NCBI GenBank assembly: GCA_900466005.1
Contig: UEGQ01000006.1
Coordinates: forward strand, 1-41,033
Length of the DNA stretch: 41,033 nucleotides
Direction of reading: 5' to 3'
Origin: Hyphomicrobiales bacterium
GTDB lineage: Bacteria; Pseudomonadota; Alphaproteobacteria; Rhizobiales; Rhizobiaceae
The translations under genes and the position numbers were made by a program. Shown here piece after piece: positions 26,072 to 35,293 of the stretch. The notes under the pieces are model-generated. The model saw nothing but the letters and a program-made list of their open reading frames with translations. It searched no databases and was not told where the DNA came from. The stretch's first letter is position 1. Every line of letters starts with the position of its first letter.

Positions 26072-26101
26072 TTGACATAAAACAATTCTCGCGCATAGTA
26101 T
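26072..26101 (+). promoter_or_regulatory. Sigma-70-type promoter of the oxidoreductase/CUT1 operon
   Basis: A perfect TTGACA (-35) at 26072-26077 and TAGTAT (-10) at 26096-26101 are spaced by 18 bases. The LacI operator begins at 26102, immediately after the -10, covering the expected start point. The oxidoreductase start codon follows 60 bases later. Confidence 0.65.
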
Positions 26102-26115
26102 CGTAAACGTTTACG
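26102..26115. promoter_or_regulatory. LacI-family operator
   Basis: CGTAAACGTTTACG is a perfect 14-bp palindrome with the central CG typical of LacI/GalR-family sites (AAACGTTT core). It lies between the divergent LacI gene and the oxidoreductase operon, directly downstream of the predicted -10 box, which fits repression by blocking RNA polymerase. Confidence 0.85.
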
Positions 26116-26161
26116 GAAGCCAATCGAGGAGTTTCCGGCTTTCGAATCCGGGAGGAAGCCT

Positions 26162-27196
26162 GTGACGTACAAGGCCGTCTTGTGCGGGTGCGGAAGCATG
26201 GCCAAAGGCTGGCTGAGAGCGCTTCGCGACACCCCAAGCCTGACCGACAGCGTGACGGTCGTCGGTCTCGTCGACATCGACCGTGCGGCCGCCGAGGCGC
26301 TCGCTTCCGAGTTCGGCCTTGCCGGCGTCGCGATCGACACCGACCTCGAAACCATGCTTCGCCGCACCTCCCCTGACCTCCTCTTTGATATCGTCGTCCC
26401 CTCGGCACGCCGTGCCGTCGTCACCGCAGGCCTCGCCCATGCCTGCCATGTGCTGAGCGAAAAGCCCATGGCGACGTCGATCGAGGAGGCCCGTGAACTG
26501 CGCGCGCGCGCCGATCAGGCCGGACGTCTCCACGCCGTCGTGCAGAACCGCCGCTTCATCACCGGCGTGCGCCGCATCCGCCGCATGATCGAGGAGAATA
26601 CGCTCGGCCGCCTGACCGCCCTTCATTGCGATTTTTTCCTCGGGCCGCATTTCGGCGGCTTTCGCGAGCAGATGGACCACGTCCTGTTGCTCGACATGGC
26701 GATCCACACCTTCGACGCCGCGCGCTTCATGTCCGGCAAGGATCCGCTCGCCGTCTATTGCCACGAATACAATCCTCCCGGCTCCTGGTATCGCCACGGC
26801 GCTGCGGCCAACGCCATCTTCGAGTTTTCCGACGAGGTCGTCTTCACCTATCGCGGTTCCTGGTGCGCGGAGGGCGGGCCGACGAGCTGGGAGAGTGCAT
26901 GGCGGATCATCGGCACCAAAGGCACCCTTCTCTGGGACGGTGCGGACACGTTCGAGGCGAATGTCGTCGCCGGGACGGACGGCTTCCTGCGTCCGCTCGA
27001 GCCGGTGAGCGTGGCGGTCGCCGAGGACGAGGCGGACACCCACGGTCATGCCAGCGTCCTTCAAAGTTTCGTGGCGGCGGTCCGCAGCGGCGGCCGTCCG
27101 GAAACGGACGGCAGCGACAATATCAAGAGCCTCGCCATGGTCTTCGGCGCAATCGACAGCGCGCGAGACCGGCGACGCATCACCATCGCGGCATAG
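26162..27196 (+). CDS. Gfo/Idh/MocA-family oxidoreductase
   Basis: This 344-aa NAD(P)-dependent sugar or polyol oxidoreductase has a Rossmann motif LCGCGSMAKGW (residues 7-18), the EKP motif at residues 100-102 (LSEKPMATS) carrying the conserved lysine, and the family C-terminal sheet domain, with conserved DMAIHTFDAARF. The start is GTG with GGAGGAAG just upstream. It is the first gene of the operon. With the isomerase that follows, it probably begins catabolism of the sugar imported by the CUT1 transporter. Similar pairs act on inositols, keto-sugars and glycoside 3-oxidation products, so the substrate is open. Confidence 0.9.
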   Translation: MTYKAVLCGCGSMAKGWLRALRDTPSLTDSVTVVGLVDIDRAAAEALASEFGLAGVAIDTDLETMLRRTSPDLLFDIVVPSARRAVVTAGLAHACHVLSEKPMATSIEEARELRARADQAGRLHAVVQNRRFITGVRRIRRMIEENTLGRLTALHCDFFLGPHFGGFREQMDHVLLLDMAIHTFDAARFMSGKDPLAVYCHEYNPPGSWYRHGAAANAIFEFSDEVVFTYRGSWCAEGGPTSWESAWRIIGTKGTLLWDGADTFEANVVAGTDGFLRPLEPVSVAVAEDEADTHGHASVLQSFVAAVRSGGRPETDGSDNIKSLAMVFGAIDSARDRRRITIAA

Positions 27197-27205
27197 GAAA
27201 AAAGC

Positions 27206-28108
27206 ATGACCGACCCGGCAAAATCCATCCGCATCGGCACCATGGTCAGCGCGACCAAGGGGGACGCCGCAAGCCGCATCGGCCAGATCGCCGACATGGG
27301 CTTCGAGAGCTTCGAGCCCTTCTTCTGGCAGACGACCAATGGCCAGGATCTCGCCGAGCTCGGCAAGCGTTGCCGGGAGGCGATCGGTGATCGGGACATC
27401 ACCATTTCGACGCTCGGCATGTTCGGCAATCCGCTCGAGGGAACCGACATCGATCGCCAGACGCTGCAGGGCTGGAAAGACTGCATCGACAATGCCCATC
27501 ATTTCGGAGCCACCTGCGTTGCCGGCTTCACCGGCCGGCTGCGCGGCAAGCCCATCCCAGAGAGCCTTCCCCGTTACAAGGAGGTCTGGAGCGAGCTTTC
27601 CCGGCGCGCCGCCGACAAGGGCGTCAAGATCGCCTTCGAAAACTGCGCCATGGACGGCAATTGGGAGACCGGCGACTGGAACATCGCCCACAATCCCGAT
27701 GCCTGGGAGCTCATCTTCAACGAAACGCCGGACGATCATGTCGGGCTTGAATGGGAACCCTGTCATCAGATGGTGTACCTGATCGAGCCGATCCCGCAGA
27801 TTCGCAAGTGGGCTCCGAAGATCTTCCACGTTCACGGCAAGGACGCGACGATCCGCTGGGACGTCATCCGTGAACACGGCATCTTCGGCAAGGAGAAGTT
27901 CGTCTTCATGCGCACGCCGGGCTTCGGCGATACCAACTGGACGGATGTGGTTTCCGAACTCCGGCTCGCCGGCTGGTCCGGCTCGATAGACATCGAAGGC
28001 TGGCACGATCCGGTCTATCGCGATGCGCTCGAAATGACCGGTCAGGTCCATGCACTCAATTACCTGAAGACCTGCCGGGGCGGCGATTTCGTGTCCGACC
28101 CGGTTTGA
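27206..28108 (+). CDS. Sugar phosphate isomerase/epimerase-like TIM-barrel protein
   Basis: The 300-aa AP-endonuclease-2-type TIM barrel carries probable metal ligands in IAFENCAMDG (Glu), GLEWEPCHQ, IFHVHGKDA (His) and IDIEGWHDP (Glu). It lies 9 nt after the oxidoreductase gene. The family includes xylose-isomerase-like epimerases, inosose dehydratases and 3-keto-glycoside hydrolases. The pairing with a Gfo/Idh/MocA enzyme is a common catabolic duo, but the reaction cannot be read from the sequence. Confidence 0.88.
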   Translation: MTDPAKSIRIGTMVSATKGDAASRIGQIADMGFESFEPFFWQTTNGQDLAELGKRCREAIGDRDITISTLGMFGNPLEGTDIDRQTLQGWKDCIDNAHHFGATCVAGFTGRLRGKPIPESLPRYKEVWSELSRRAADKGVKIAFENCAMDGNWETGDWNIAHNPDAWELIFNETPDDHVGLEWEPCHQMVYLIEPIPQIRKWAPKIFHVHGKDATIRWDVIREHGIFGKEKFVFMRTPGFGDTNWTDVVSELRLAGWSGSIDIEGWHDPVYRDALEMTGQVHALNYLKTCRGGDFVSDPV

Positions 28109-28168
28109 GAAAGCATGCCGCCCCGCATGGAGGATGTGGGGCGGACGGGATAACCAAGGGAGGAGATC

Positions 28169-29401
28169 ATGGGTATCCGCAGATATGCAATGCTCGCCGC
28201 AGTGGCACTCGCTTCTGTGTCGGTGTCAGGCCTGCCCGCTTCGGCCGAAGACGTCACGATCAGCGTCTGGTCGCTCGACCGCGACATCCAGCCGGCGCCG
28301 AACCTCATCAAGGACTTCAACGCGCTCAACACCGGCATCAAGGTCGAGTACCGGCAGATCCAGTTCGACGACGTGGTGAGCGAGGCGATGCGCGCCTTTT
28401 CGACGGGTCAGGCGCCCGACATCATCGCCGTCGACAATCCGGAGCATGCCCTTTTCGCCTCGCGCGGCGCCTTTCTCGATCTGACCGACATGATCGCGAA
28501 GTCGGACGTGGTGAAGGTCGAGAACTATTTCCCCGGGCCGCTTGCCTCGACCATGTGGGACGGCCGGAACTACGGCATTCCCAAAGCCACCAACACGATT
28601 GCGCTCTACTACAACAAGGATATGTTCCGCGCGAAGGGCCTCGATCCGGACAAGCCGCCGCAGACCTGGGACGAGCTTGTCGAGGCGGCGCGCAAGCTCG
28701 CCGACCCTTCGGCAAACGTCTACGGCCTCGCCTTCTCGGCAAAGGCCAATGAGGAAGGTACTTTCCAGTTCCTGCCATGGGCGCAGATGGCTGGCGCCAG
28801 CTACGAAAATATCAATGCCGACGGCGCGGTGAAGGCGCTCGACACCTGGAAGACAATCATCGGCGAGAAGCTCGCCTCGCCCGACACACTGACGCGCAGC
28901 CAGTGGGACTCGACCGGCACCTTCAACTCCGGCAATGCCGCCATGGCAATTTCCGGCCCCTGGGAGCTCGACCGCATGATCGCGGAAGCGAAATTCGACT
29001 GGGGTGTCGCCCTGCTGCCTGTCCCGCAAGAGGGCGCCGAGCGCTCGTCCGCCATGGGCGACTTCAACTGGGCGATCTTCGCCAGCACGAAGCACCCGCA
29101 AGAAGCCTTCAAGGTCCTCGAATACTTCGTCTCGCAGGACGACCGCATGTTCAAGGATTTCGGCCAGTTGCCCGCACGCTCGGACATCGCGATCCCCGAA
29201 ACTGGTGAGCCGAAGAAGGATGCCGCACTCAAGGTCTTCGCCGAGCAGCTCAAATACGCAAAACCCCGCGGTCCGCATCCGGAATGGCCGAAGATCTCGA
29301 AGGCGATCCAGGACGCGATCCAGGCGGCACTCACCGGACAGATGTCGTCGAAAGATGCCCTCGACCAGGCGGCGGAGAAGATCAAAGCCGTTCTCGGATG
29401 A
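28169..29401 (+). CDS. CUT1 ABC importer sugar-binding protein
   Basis: The 410-aa family 1 extracellular solute-binding protein starts [20 protein letters not shown], with signal cleavage after LPASA. The mature part has typical features ([45 protein letters not shown]). GGAGGAG precedes the ATG by few bases. It delivers a mono- or oligosaccharide to the two permeases that follow. Confidence 0.93.
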   Translation: MGIRRYAMLAAVALASVSVSGLPASAEDVTISVWSLDRDIQPAPNLIKDFNALNTGIKVEYRQIQFDDVVSEAMRAFSTGQAPDIIAVDNPEHALFASRGAFLDLTDMIAKSDVVKVENYFPGPLASTMWDGRNYGIPKATNTIALYYNKDMFRAKGLDPDKPPQTWDELVEAARKLADPSANVYGLAFSAKANEEGTFQFLPWAQMAGASYENINADGAVKALDTWKTIIGEKLASPDTLTRSQWDSTGTFNSGNAAMAISGPWELDRMIAEAKFDWGVALLPVPQEGAERSSAMGDFNWAIFASTKHPQEAFKVLEYFVSQDDRMFKDFGQLPARSDIAIPETGEPKKDAALKVFAEQLKYAKPRGPHPEWPKISKAIQDAIQAALTGQMSSKDALDQAAEKIKAVLG

Positions 29402-29428
29402 TCGATCCGCGCTCGGGTTCTTCATGAT

Positions 29429-29504
29429 CCGGAAACCGGAGAGCCTTTGAAACCAGTCTTTGCAACGCGTTCCTCCCGGAGGGTCGTCCCGCGCGAATGC
29501 GGGA
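29429..29504 (+). other. Hairpins between the CUT1 binding-protein and permease genes
   Basis: In the 129-bp gap there are two small stems: TCCGG-AAA-CCGGA (29429-29441), and TCCCGC/GCGGGA (29487-29504). They are weaker than the intercistronic hairpin of the alpha-galactoside operon but occupy the equivalent position. They could stabilise the binding-protein mRNA. Confidence 0.4.
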
Positions 29505-29530
29505 TGCTCCCGGCGGAGGCGGAGAAGGAT

Positions 29531-30433
29531 ATGAAGAGACTTCTTTCCAGCACCATCGACGGCCGGGGTTTCGACATCGCACTCGTGGCGCTGCCCCTCA
29601 CCTTCCTGCTTGCGCTCTCCGGCATCCCGCTTCTCTACAATGTGCTGATGAGCTTCCAGGCGGTCGACATGTTCAGCCTCGGTACCCTCTGGCGCCCGTT
29701 TGTCGGCTTGAGGAACTATCGCGAACTCTTCGCGCAGCCCGAGACCTGGCCGATCCTCGCCAATACCGCGGTCTTCGTCACTGCTTCGATCGCAGGGCAG
29801 TTCGTCATTGGTTTCGGGCTGGCACTCTTCTTCTGGACGAATTTTCCGGGTGCTTCCTGGCTTCGCGGTCTCTTCCTGGTTTCCTGGGTCATGCCCGGAC
29901 TCGTCGTCGGTGCGATCTGGAACTGGATCCTCTCAGGCGATTTCGGTGTCCTGAACTTCCTTCTCCGCGAAAGCGGGATTATTTCCGGCAACATCTTCTG
30001 GCGCTCGGACCCGAACTACTCGCTCTGGGCGGTGATCATCGCCAACATCTGGCTCGGCACCTCTTTCAACATGATCCTGCTCTCGGTCGGTTTGTCGTCC
30101 ATTCCGGGCGACCTCTACGAGGCAGCCGAACTCGACGGGGCAAATGCCTGGCAGCGGTTCTGGACGATCACACTGCCGATGATGCGCTCATCGATCGGCG
30201 CCATCGTCGCGCTCGGCCTCATCTTCACGCTGCAGCAATTTGATCTCTTCGCCGCGATCACCTCCGGTGGGCCGAACAATTCCTCGAACGTCACGCAGTA
30301 CTGGGCTTGGGACATGTCGTTCCGTCAATACGACTTCGCCAAGGGTGCGACGATCTCCGTGATCATGATCTTCTTCGTGATGATCGCCTCCGTCGTCTAC
30401 GTCCGTTCGACACGCCATGAGGTGCGGGGATGA
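29531..30433 (+). CDS. CUT1 ABC importer permease (MalF/UgpA-like)
   Basis: This 300-aa permease has six membrane segments from FDIALVALPLTFLLALSGIP and the EAA-type cytoplasmic loop LYEAAELDGANAWQRFWTIT. The ATG at 29531 has AGAAGGAT upstream; an earlier TTG at 29447 is unlikely. Its stop overlaps the next permease start by 4 nt (ATGA). Confidence 0.93.
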   Translation: MKRLLSSTIDGRGFDIALVALPLTFLLALSGIPLLYNVLMSFQAVDMFSLGTLWRPFVGLRNYRELFAQPETWPILANTAVFVTASIAGQFVIGFGLALFFWTNFPGASWLRGLFLVSWVMPGLVVGAIWNWILSGDFGVLNFLLRESGIISGNIFWRSDPNYSLWAVIIANIWLGTSFNMILLSVGLSSIPGDLYEAAELDGANAWQRFWTITLPMMRSSIGAIVALGLIFTLQQFDLFAAITSGGPNNSSNVTQYWAWDMSFRQYDFAKGATISVIMIFFVMIASVVYVRSTRHEVRG

Positions 30434-31257
30434 ACGACACCTTTCGCGAAAGAGCGATGCTCGGCCTCGCGGTCGTACTTGCGGCGATCTATCTCTTCCC
30501 ACTCTTCTGGATGTATGTCACCGCGCTCAAATCCGGATCGGCAATGTTTGCCACTCCCCCGGATTTCTGGCCGCGCGAACCGCAGTGGCAGATCTTCGGC
30601 GAGGTCTGGGAGAGCCGGTCGATGGGCCGCTACATCTGGAACTCGCTGGTGATTGCCTGCGGCGCGGTCTCGGTCATTGCGCTGCTCGGCACCGGTTGCG
30701 CCTATGTGCTCGCACGCTACCGCAATGTCTGGATCGACGTCGGCCTCTTTCTCGTCCTGATGCTGCAGGTACTGCCGGCGTCCTTGATGATCACACCGAT
30801 CTTCGTCGGCTTCTCGCAGATCGGACTTCTCTCCTATCCCCGCCTTGCCGTCATTCTGGCGATCGCCGCCAAAAGCATGCCCTTCTTCATCGTGCTGGTG
30901 CGCGCCACCTTCATGAGCGTGCCGCAGGAACTGGAGGAGGCAGCGCTCGTCGACGGCAATTCCCGCATCGGCGCCTTCTTCAACATCGTGCTGCCGCTTG
31001 CGAAAAACGGCATCCTCGTCAGCGCCATCCTCATCTTCATGCAGGCCTTCGGGGAGTTCGTCTATTCGAAGTCGATGATCCAGGCGGTGGAACTCCAGCC
31101 GGCCAGCGTCGGCCTCAACAGCTTCATGGGCCCGAACACCAACGAGTGGAACAAGATCATGGCCTACGCGACCATCTACGTGACGCCGATCCTCGCCGTC
31201 TTCGTCCTGCTCCAACGCCGCATCGTCTCCGGCCTCACTTCGGGAGCCCTGAAATGA
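30430..31257 (+). CDS. CUT1 ABC importer permease (MalG/UgpE-like)
   Basis: This 275-aa permease has six membrane segments and the EAA loop QELEEAALVDGNSRIGAFF. It starts inside the stop of the first permease and ends inside the start of the ATPase gene, so the membrane and ATPase genes are translationally coupled. It pairs with the MalF-like permease. Confidence 0.93.
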   Translation: MNDTFRERAMLGLAVVLAAIYLFPLFWMYVTALKSGSAMFATPPDFWPREPQWQIFGEVWESRSMGRYIWNSLVIACGAVSVIALLGTGCAYVLARYRNVWIDVGLFLVLMLQVLPASLMITPIFVGFSQIGLLSYPRLAVILAIAAKSMPFFIVLVRATFMSVPQELEEAALVDGNSRIGAFFNIVLPLAKNGILVSAILIFMQAFGEFVYSKSMIQAVELQPASVGLNSFMGPNTNEWNKIMAYATIYVTPILAVFVLLQRRIVSGLTSGALK

Positions 31258-32321
31258 CTGCCCAGATCGAGCTCTCCGATGTCAACAAGCATTACGGCGC
31301 CTACCACGCCCTGAAGAACATCGACCTTGCCATCCGCAAGGGCAGTTTTACTGCCCTCGTCGGCCCCTCCGGCTGCGGCAAGTCCACGCTCCTGCGCTCG
31401 CTCGCAGGCCTCGAGAGCATCTCGACGGGAACTTTGAAGATCGCCGGCGAGGTCATGAACAGGGTGCCGCCACGGAAACGCGACGTCGCCATGGTGTTCC
31501 AGTCCTATGCGCTTTATCCGCATATGACGGTCGAGCAGAACCTCACCTACAGCCTGCGCATCCGCGGCACGCCGAAGGCAGAAGCGAAGAAGGCGGCCGA
31601 GGAGGTGGCGGCAACGACCGGTCTCTCCCACCTGCTCGGGCGTTATCCGCGCGAGCTCTCCGGCGGACAGCGCCAGCGGGTCGCGATGAGCCGCGCAATC
31701 ATCCGCCATCCCAAGGCATTCCTCTTCGACGAGCCGCTCTCGAACCTCGATGCGGCGCTGCGCGTCCATATGCGCAAGGAAATCCGCGCGCTCCACGACC
31801 GCCTCGGCGCCACCTCCGTCTACGTCACCCACGACCAGATCGAGGCGATGACCATGGCAGATCACGTGGTCGTCATGCGCGCCGGGGTCATCGAACAGCA
31901 GGGCCGGCCGCTTGATCTCTACGACAAGCCCGTGAACAAGTTCGTTGCCGGTTTCATCGGCTCGCCCGCGATGAACTTCATACCTGCGTCCGGCGGCGTG
32001 GATGGGCACTCGCTCATACTTGAACTCAGCGGGCGGCAGCATGTGGCAACCGGCGTTCCAATCGCGCCCGGAAAGAAGGTGACGCTCGGCCTCCGGCCGG
32101 AACACGTGACGATCGTTCCGCGAGGCGAAGGCATCATCGAGGTGCCGGTCGCGATCGTCGAATCCACAGGATCGACAACCTACCTCACCACGGCCACGTT
32201 ACCGGAGCTCGTGGTCGTCCTCAACGGACGGGCACACATCTCCTCCGGCGACGTGGTCGGCCTCGATTTCGCTTCGTCGCAGATTCACCTCTTCGATGCC
32301 GACACGGAACGGCGGCTCTGA
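31254..32321 (+). CDS. CUT1 ABC importer ATPase (UgpC/MsmK-like)
   Basis: The 355-aa ATPase has Walker A GPSGCGKST, signature LSGGQRQRV, Walker B LFDEPLSNLD, the H-loop THDQIEAMTMAD, and a C-terminal TOBE/MalK-type regulatory region (about residues 235-355, including LGLRPEHV). The ATG at 31254 overlaps the permease stop by 4 nt. It energises the sugar importer encoded upstream. Confidence 0.94.
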   Translation: MTAQIELSDVNKHYGAYHALKNIDLAIRKGSFTALVGPSGCGKSTLLRSLAGLESISTGTLKIAGEVMNRVPPRKRDVAMVFQSYALYPHMTVEQNLTYSLRIRGTPKAEAKKAAEEVAATTGLSHLLGRYPRELSGGQRQRVAMSRAIIRHPKAFLFDEPLSNLDAALRVHMRKEIRALHDRLGATSVYVTHDQIEAMTMADHVVVMRAGVIEQQGRPLDLYDKPVNKFVAGFIGSPAMNFIPASGGVDGHSLILELSGRQHVATGVPIAPGKKVTLGLRPEHVTIVPRGEGIIEVPVAIVESTGSTTYLTTATLPELVVVLNGRAHISSGDVVGLDFASSQIHLFDADTERRL

Positions 32322-32409
32322 CCGCGGCAAAACGGCGGCCCTGACCCTTCCGGTTGGCAGACCGGGTCACGGCCTCTAGACTGGTACGACACCTTGGGAG
32401 ACTGGAAGC

Positions 32410-32847
32410 ATGGCGCTCAAGCGAATGGATAATATGGGCATCGTCGTCGAAGACCTCGAAGGCGCGGTCGAGTTCTTTCGCGAGCTGGGGCTCGAGTTCG
32501 AAGGTGGAGCGATGATCGAAGGAGAGTGGGCCGGACGCGTCACCGGGCTCGGCGACCAGAGCGTCGAGGTCGCAATGATGCGGACACCGGACGGCCACAG
32601 CCGGCTCGAGCTTTCCCGCTTCATCAAGCCGTCGGTCATCGCAGATCACCGCAAGGCGCCGGTCAACGCTCTCGGCTATCTCCGCGTCATGTTCACCGTC
32701 GACGATGTCGACGAAACGCTCGAAAGGCTCCGCACACGCGGCGCTGAACTCGTCGGCGAAGTCGTCGACTACAAGGACGTCTACAGGCTCTGCTACATCC
32801 GCGGGCCGGAAGGGCTTCTCATCGGGCTTGCCCAGGAACTCGGCTGA
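32410..32847 (+). CDS. VOC-family (glyoxalase/bleomycin-resistance fold) protein
   Basis: The 145-aa protein has the two-module VOC fold: MDNMGIVVEDLEGAVEFFRE then VMFTVDDVDETLERLRTRGA, ending IRGPEGLLIGLAQELG. A metal-binding Glu is plausible in the final strand region. The GGAG-containing leader starts 89 nt after the ATPase stop, so it may be the last gene of the CUT1 operon or have its own promoter. Such proteins act as isomerases, lyases or dioxygenases; the reaction is unknown. Confidence 0.85.
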   Translation: MALKRMDNMGIVVEDLEGAVEFFRELGLEFEGGAMIEGEWAGRVTGLGDQSVEVAMMRTPDGHSRLELSRFIKPSVIADHRKAPVNALGYLRVMFTVDDVDETLERLRTRGAELVGEVVDYKDVYRLCYIRGPEGLLIGLAQELG

Positions 32848-32862
32848 GCGGCGCCTCAGCCG
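32841..32862. terminator. Bidirectional hairpin between convergent VOC and kinase genes
   Basis: CGGCTGAG (32841-32848) pairs with CTCAGCCG (32855-32862) around a 6-base loop. The hairpin overlaps both stop codons of the convergent genes, whose ends are only 8 nt apart, so it can serve transcription from either side. No T-run is present. Confidence 0.55.
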
Positions 32863-34475
32863 GTGCGTATTGCGCGCGCGCAGGTCTGAAGCTGCTCAAA
32901 AGCCCGGAAGCGCCTTTCATGTGTCTCGGCAGCCCCGCTCGTGGCCGGTTCATAGGTCCCGGAGATGCCGCACAACGCCTGCATTGCCGCTGTCATGTCG
33001 CCGAACGCGCCGGATGCGACGGCGCCGAGAATTGCTGAGCCGAGCAGCACGGGCTCCTCGGCGCGCGGCGCCACGACCGGCTTGCCGCAGGCATCCGCGA
33101 GAAGCTGGCGAACGACGTCGCTCTGGCCCGCGCCGCCGCTGATCACCACGCGCTCGACATGAGCACCGGCCTGCGCCTGGGTTTCGATGATCTGCCGGAG
33201 CCCGTAACCGATCCCGCAGAGACCGGCCACATAGAGCGCAACGAGGCTGTCAAAATCCCGCTCCATGCCGAGGCCTGCAATGACCGCACGGGCATGCGGA
33301 TCGGCGAACGGCGCCCGGTTGCCGAGGAATTCCGGGACGACATGGATATCTCCGGCGAGATCGACGGCATCGGACAGGCGCGTCACCTTGCCTTCCGCCG
33401 CCTCGGCCATCAGAACGGGAAGGGCAATCCCGCGCGTGCGCGCCTCGGCACCCGCCTCCGCAGCGGCCGGGTGGAAGGAGAGCAACTGATCGATGGCCGC
33501 ACCGGCGGCACTCTGCCCGCCCTCGTTCAGCCACATGCCGGGAACCATCGCCGAAAAATAGGGGCCCCATACCCCGGGCACGAAGACCGGCGCCTCGGTC
33601 GATGTCATGGTGCAGGAGGACGTGCCGAAGACATAGGCGAGGTTCTCGGGCGGCCGCCCACCGATACCGACCGTGCCTATGCCACCGGCGTGGGCGTCGA
33701 TCATGCCGGCGGCGACGGCGGTGCCCGGCTTCAGCCCCATCGCGCGAGCGGCATCCTCCGTCAGTCCCTCGCCAAGGCGCGTGCCGGGCTCGACGATCCG
33801 CGTGCCGATGCGGCCGAAGCCTTCTGCAGCGAGTTCACCAAGTCCGATTTGATCGAAATAGCTCGCATCCCAGCGCTCCTCGTGCGCGAGATAGGTCCAT
33901 TTGCAGGTGACGGTACAGGTCGAGCGCGCGAGGTCGCCCGTCGCTTTCCAGGAGAGGAAGTCGGCGAGGTCGAAGAACTGCCACGCTTTTCTGAAGGTCT
34001 CCGGCCTGTTCTCCTTGAGCCACAGGATCTTCGGCGTTTCCATCTCCGGCGAGATGCGCCCGCCGACATAGCGAAGGACATCATGGCCGAGCACATTGAT
34101 GCGTTCGGCCTGTTCGACCGCCCGATGGTCCATCCAGACGATGATGTCGCGCTCCGCATCTCCGGACGGCCCGACTGCGAGCGGAACACCGCCCTCGCCC
34201 AGAACCACCAGCGAACATGTCGCATCGAAGCCGATGCCGATCACCGAGGCGGAATCGACCCCGGCGGCCGCCACGACCTCGCGCACGATGGTGCAGACTG
34301 CATTCCAGATCTCCGTGCTCGACTGCTCGACGATCGCGCCGGCCTCACGGAACAGCGAGATGTCACGCTTGGCGACCGCGAGCATGTTGCCGGAAAGATC
34401 GAAGAGGCCGGCGCGTGCGCTGCCGGTGCCCACATCGATGCCGATGACGTGGCGCGCGTCTCCTGTCGCTGACAT
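32856..34475 (-). CDS. rbtK: FGGY-family D-ribulokinase
   Basis: This 539-aa carbohydrate kinase belongs to the five-carbon-sugar FGGY branch. It has GIDVGTGSARAGLFD at the N-terminus, the catalytic-base region GMIDAHAGGIG, GQSAAGAAIDQLLSFHP and EFLGNRAPFADP, and the ATP-site region VISGGAGQSDVVRQLLADA through EPVLLGSAILGA. These match the D-ribulose kinase group rather than xylulose or glycerol kinases. It would convert D-ribulose to D-ribulose 5-phosphate. The start at 34475 is set by GAGGAGGAAACC just upstream. It is the last gene of the operon, after ribitol dehydrogenase, which supplies its substrate. Confidence 0.88.
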   Translation of the reverse strand: MSATGDARHVIGIDVGTGSARAGLFDLSGNMLAVAKRDISLFREAGAIVEQSSTEIWNAVCTIVREVVAAAGVDSASVIGIGFDATCSLVVLGEGGVPLAVGPSGDAERDIIVWMDHRAVEQAERINVLGHDVLRYVGGRISPEMETPKILWLKENRPETFRKAWQFFDLADFLSWKATGDLARSTCTVTCKWTYLAHEERWDASYFDQIGLGELAAEGFGRIGTRIVEPGTRLGEGLTEDAARAMGLKPGTAVAAGMIDAHAGGIGTVGIGGRPPENLAYVFGTSSCTMTSTEAPVFVPGVWGPYFSAMVPGMWLNEGGQSAAGAAIDQLLSFHPAAAEAGAEARTRGIALPVLMAEAAEGKVTRLSDAVDLAGDIHVVPEFLGNRAPFADPHARAVIAGLGMERDFDSLVALYVAGLCGIGYGLRQIIETQAQAGAHVERVVISGGAGQSDVVRQLLADACGKPVVAPRAEEPVLLGSAILGAVASGAFGDMTAAMQALCGISGTYEPATSGAAETHERRFRAFEQLQTCARAIRTG

Positions 34476-34542
34476 GGTTTCCTCCTCGGTCATCGTCACG
34501 GCTCGAAACATGGAAAGATCATCGGCTTGCAAGGGCTTCCGG

Positions 34543-35271
34543 TCACAGATCGACGCTGTTCGGCAGGATTACCAGATCGCGGATCGTCACGTTGCGCGGG
34601 CGCGTCAGCATGAAGAGGACGGCGTCGGCCACCTCCTTCGGCTGCATCAGGCTGCCGTTGGCGAGCGCCTCTTCCATCTTGGCTTTCGGCCAGTCGTCGA
34701 GGAGCGCCGTCACGACGGGGCCCGGCAGGACGGCACCGACACGAACGCCATGCTGCGCGACCTGCCGGCGGGTCGAATGCACGAAGGCCTGCACCGCGAA
34801 CTTGGAGGCGGTATAGATCGGCTCCCAGACCACCGGCACCACCCCGGCGATCGAACTGGTGAACAGGATGTCACCCGACTTCTGCGCGATCATGTGCGGC
34901 AGTACCGCATGGACCGACCGGAAGGCCGCATTGATATTGAGGTTCAGCATGCGATCCCAGGCGTCCGGATCGCCTTCCGCGACAGGCCCGCCGATATAGG
35001 CCCCGGCATTGGCATGGAAGACGTCCAGGCCGCCGGCGACATCGAGGATCCGCGGCAGCATGCCGGAGACTTCCGCGCCGTTCAGAAGGTCGACGACCAG
35101 CGGTCGGGCCCTCTCGCCGAGCTCGGCGCACAGCGCGTCGAGCTTCTCCCTGGCGCGATCGATCAGCACGACCGTTGCGCCTTCGTCGATAAGTGCGCGG
35201 GCGCATGCGAGCCCGATGCCCGACGCCGCCCCGGTAATCGCGGCAATCTTGCCGTTCATGAGATCGGTCAT
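34543..35271 (-). CDS. rbtD: Ribitol 2-dehydrogenase (SDR family)
   Basis: This 242-aa classical SDR has TGAASGIG (residues 13-20), NAG (88-90), Ser140, Tyr153 and Lys157. Long stretches such as [52 protein letters not shown] and the end VILPNSVDL are, from memory, nearly the same as Klebsiella ribitol dehydrogenase, so the call is specific. It oxidises ribitol to D-ribulose with NAD+. GGAGAAG precedes the ATG at 35271. It lies between the importer permease and the kinase genes. Confidence 0.93.
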   Translation of the reverse strand: MTDLMNGKIAAITGAASGIGLACARALIDEGATVVLIDRAREKLDALCAELGERARPLVVDLLNGAEVSGMLPRILDVAGGLDVFHANAGAYIGGPVAEGDPDAWDRMLNLNINAAFRSVHAVLPHMIAQKSGDILFTSSIAGVVPVVWEPIYTASKFAVQAFVHSTRRQVAQHGVRVGAVLPGPVVTALLDDWPKAKMEEALANGSLMQPKEVADAVLFMLTRPRNVTIRDLVILPNSVDL

Positions 35272-35293
35272 GATTCTTCTCCAGTCTTTCTGT

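Noticed and set aside
26111..28051. A 646-codon minus-strand frame opposite the oxidoreductase and isomerase genes
   Set aside because: Both sense-strand genes have clear family motifs; this frame has none and would need an unusual start.
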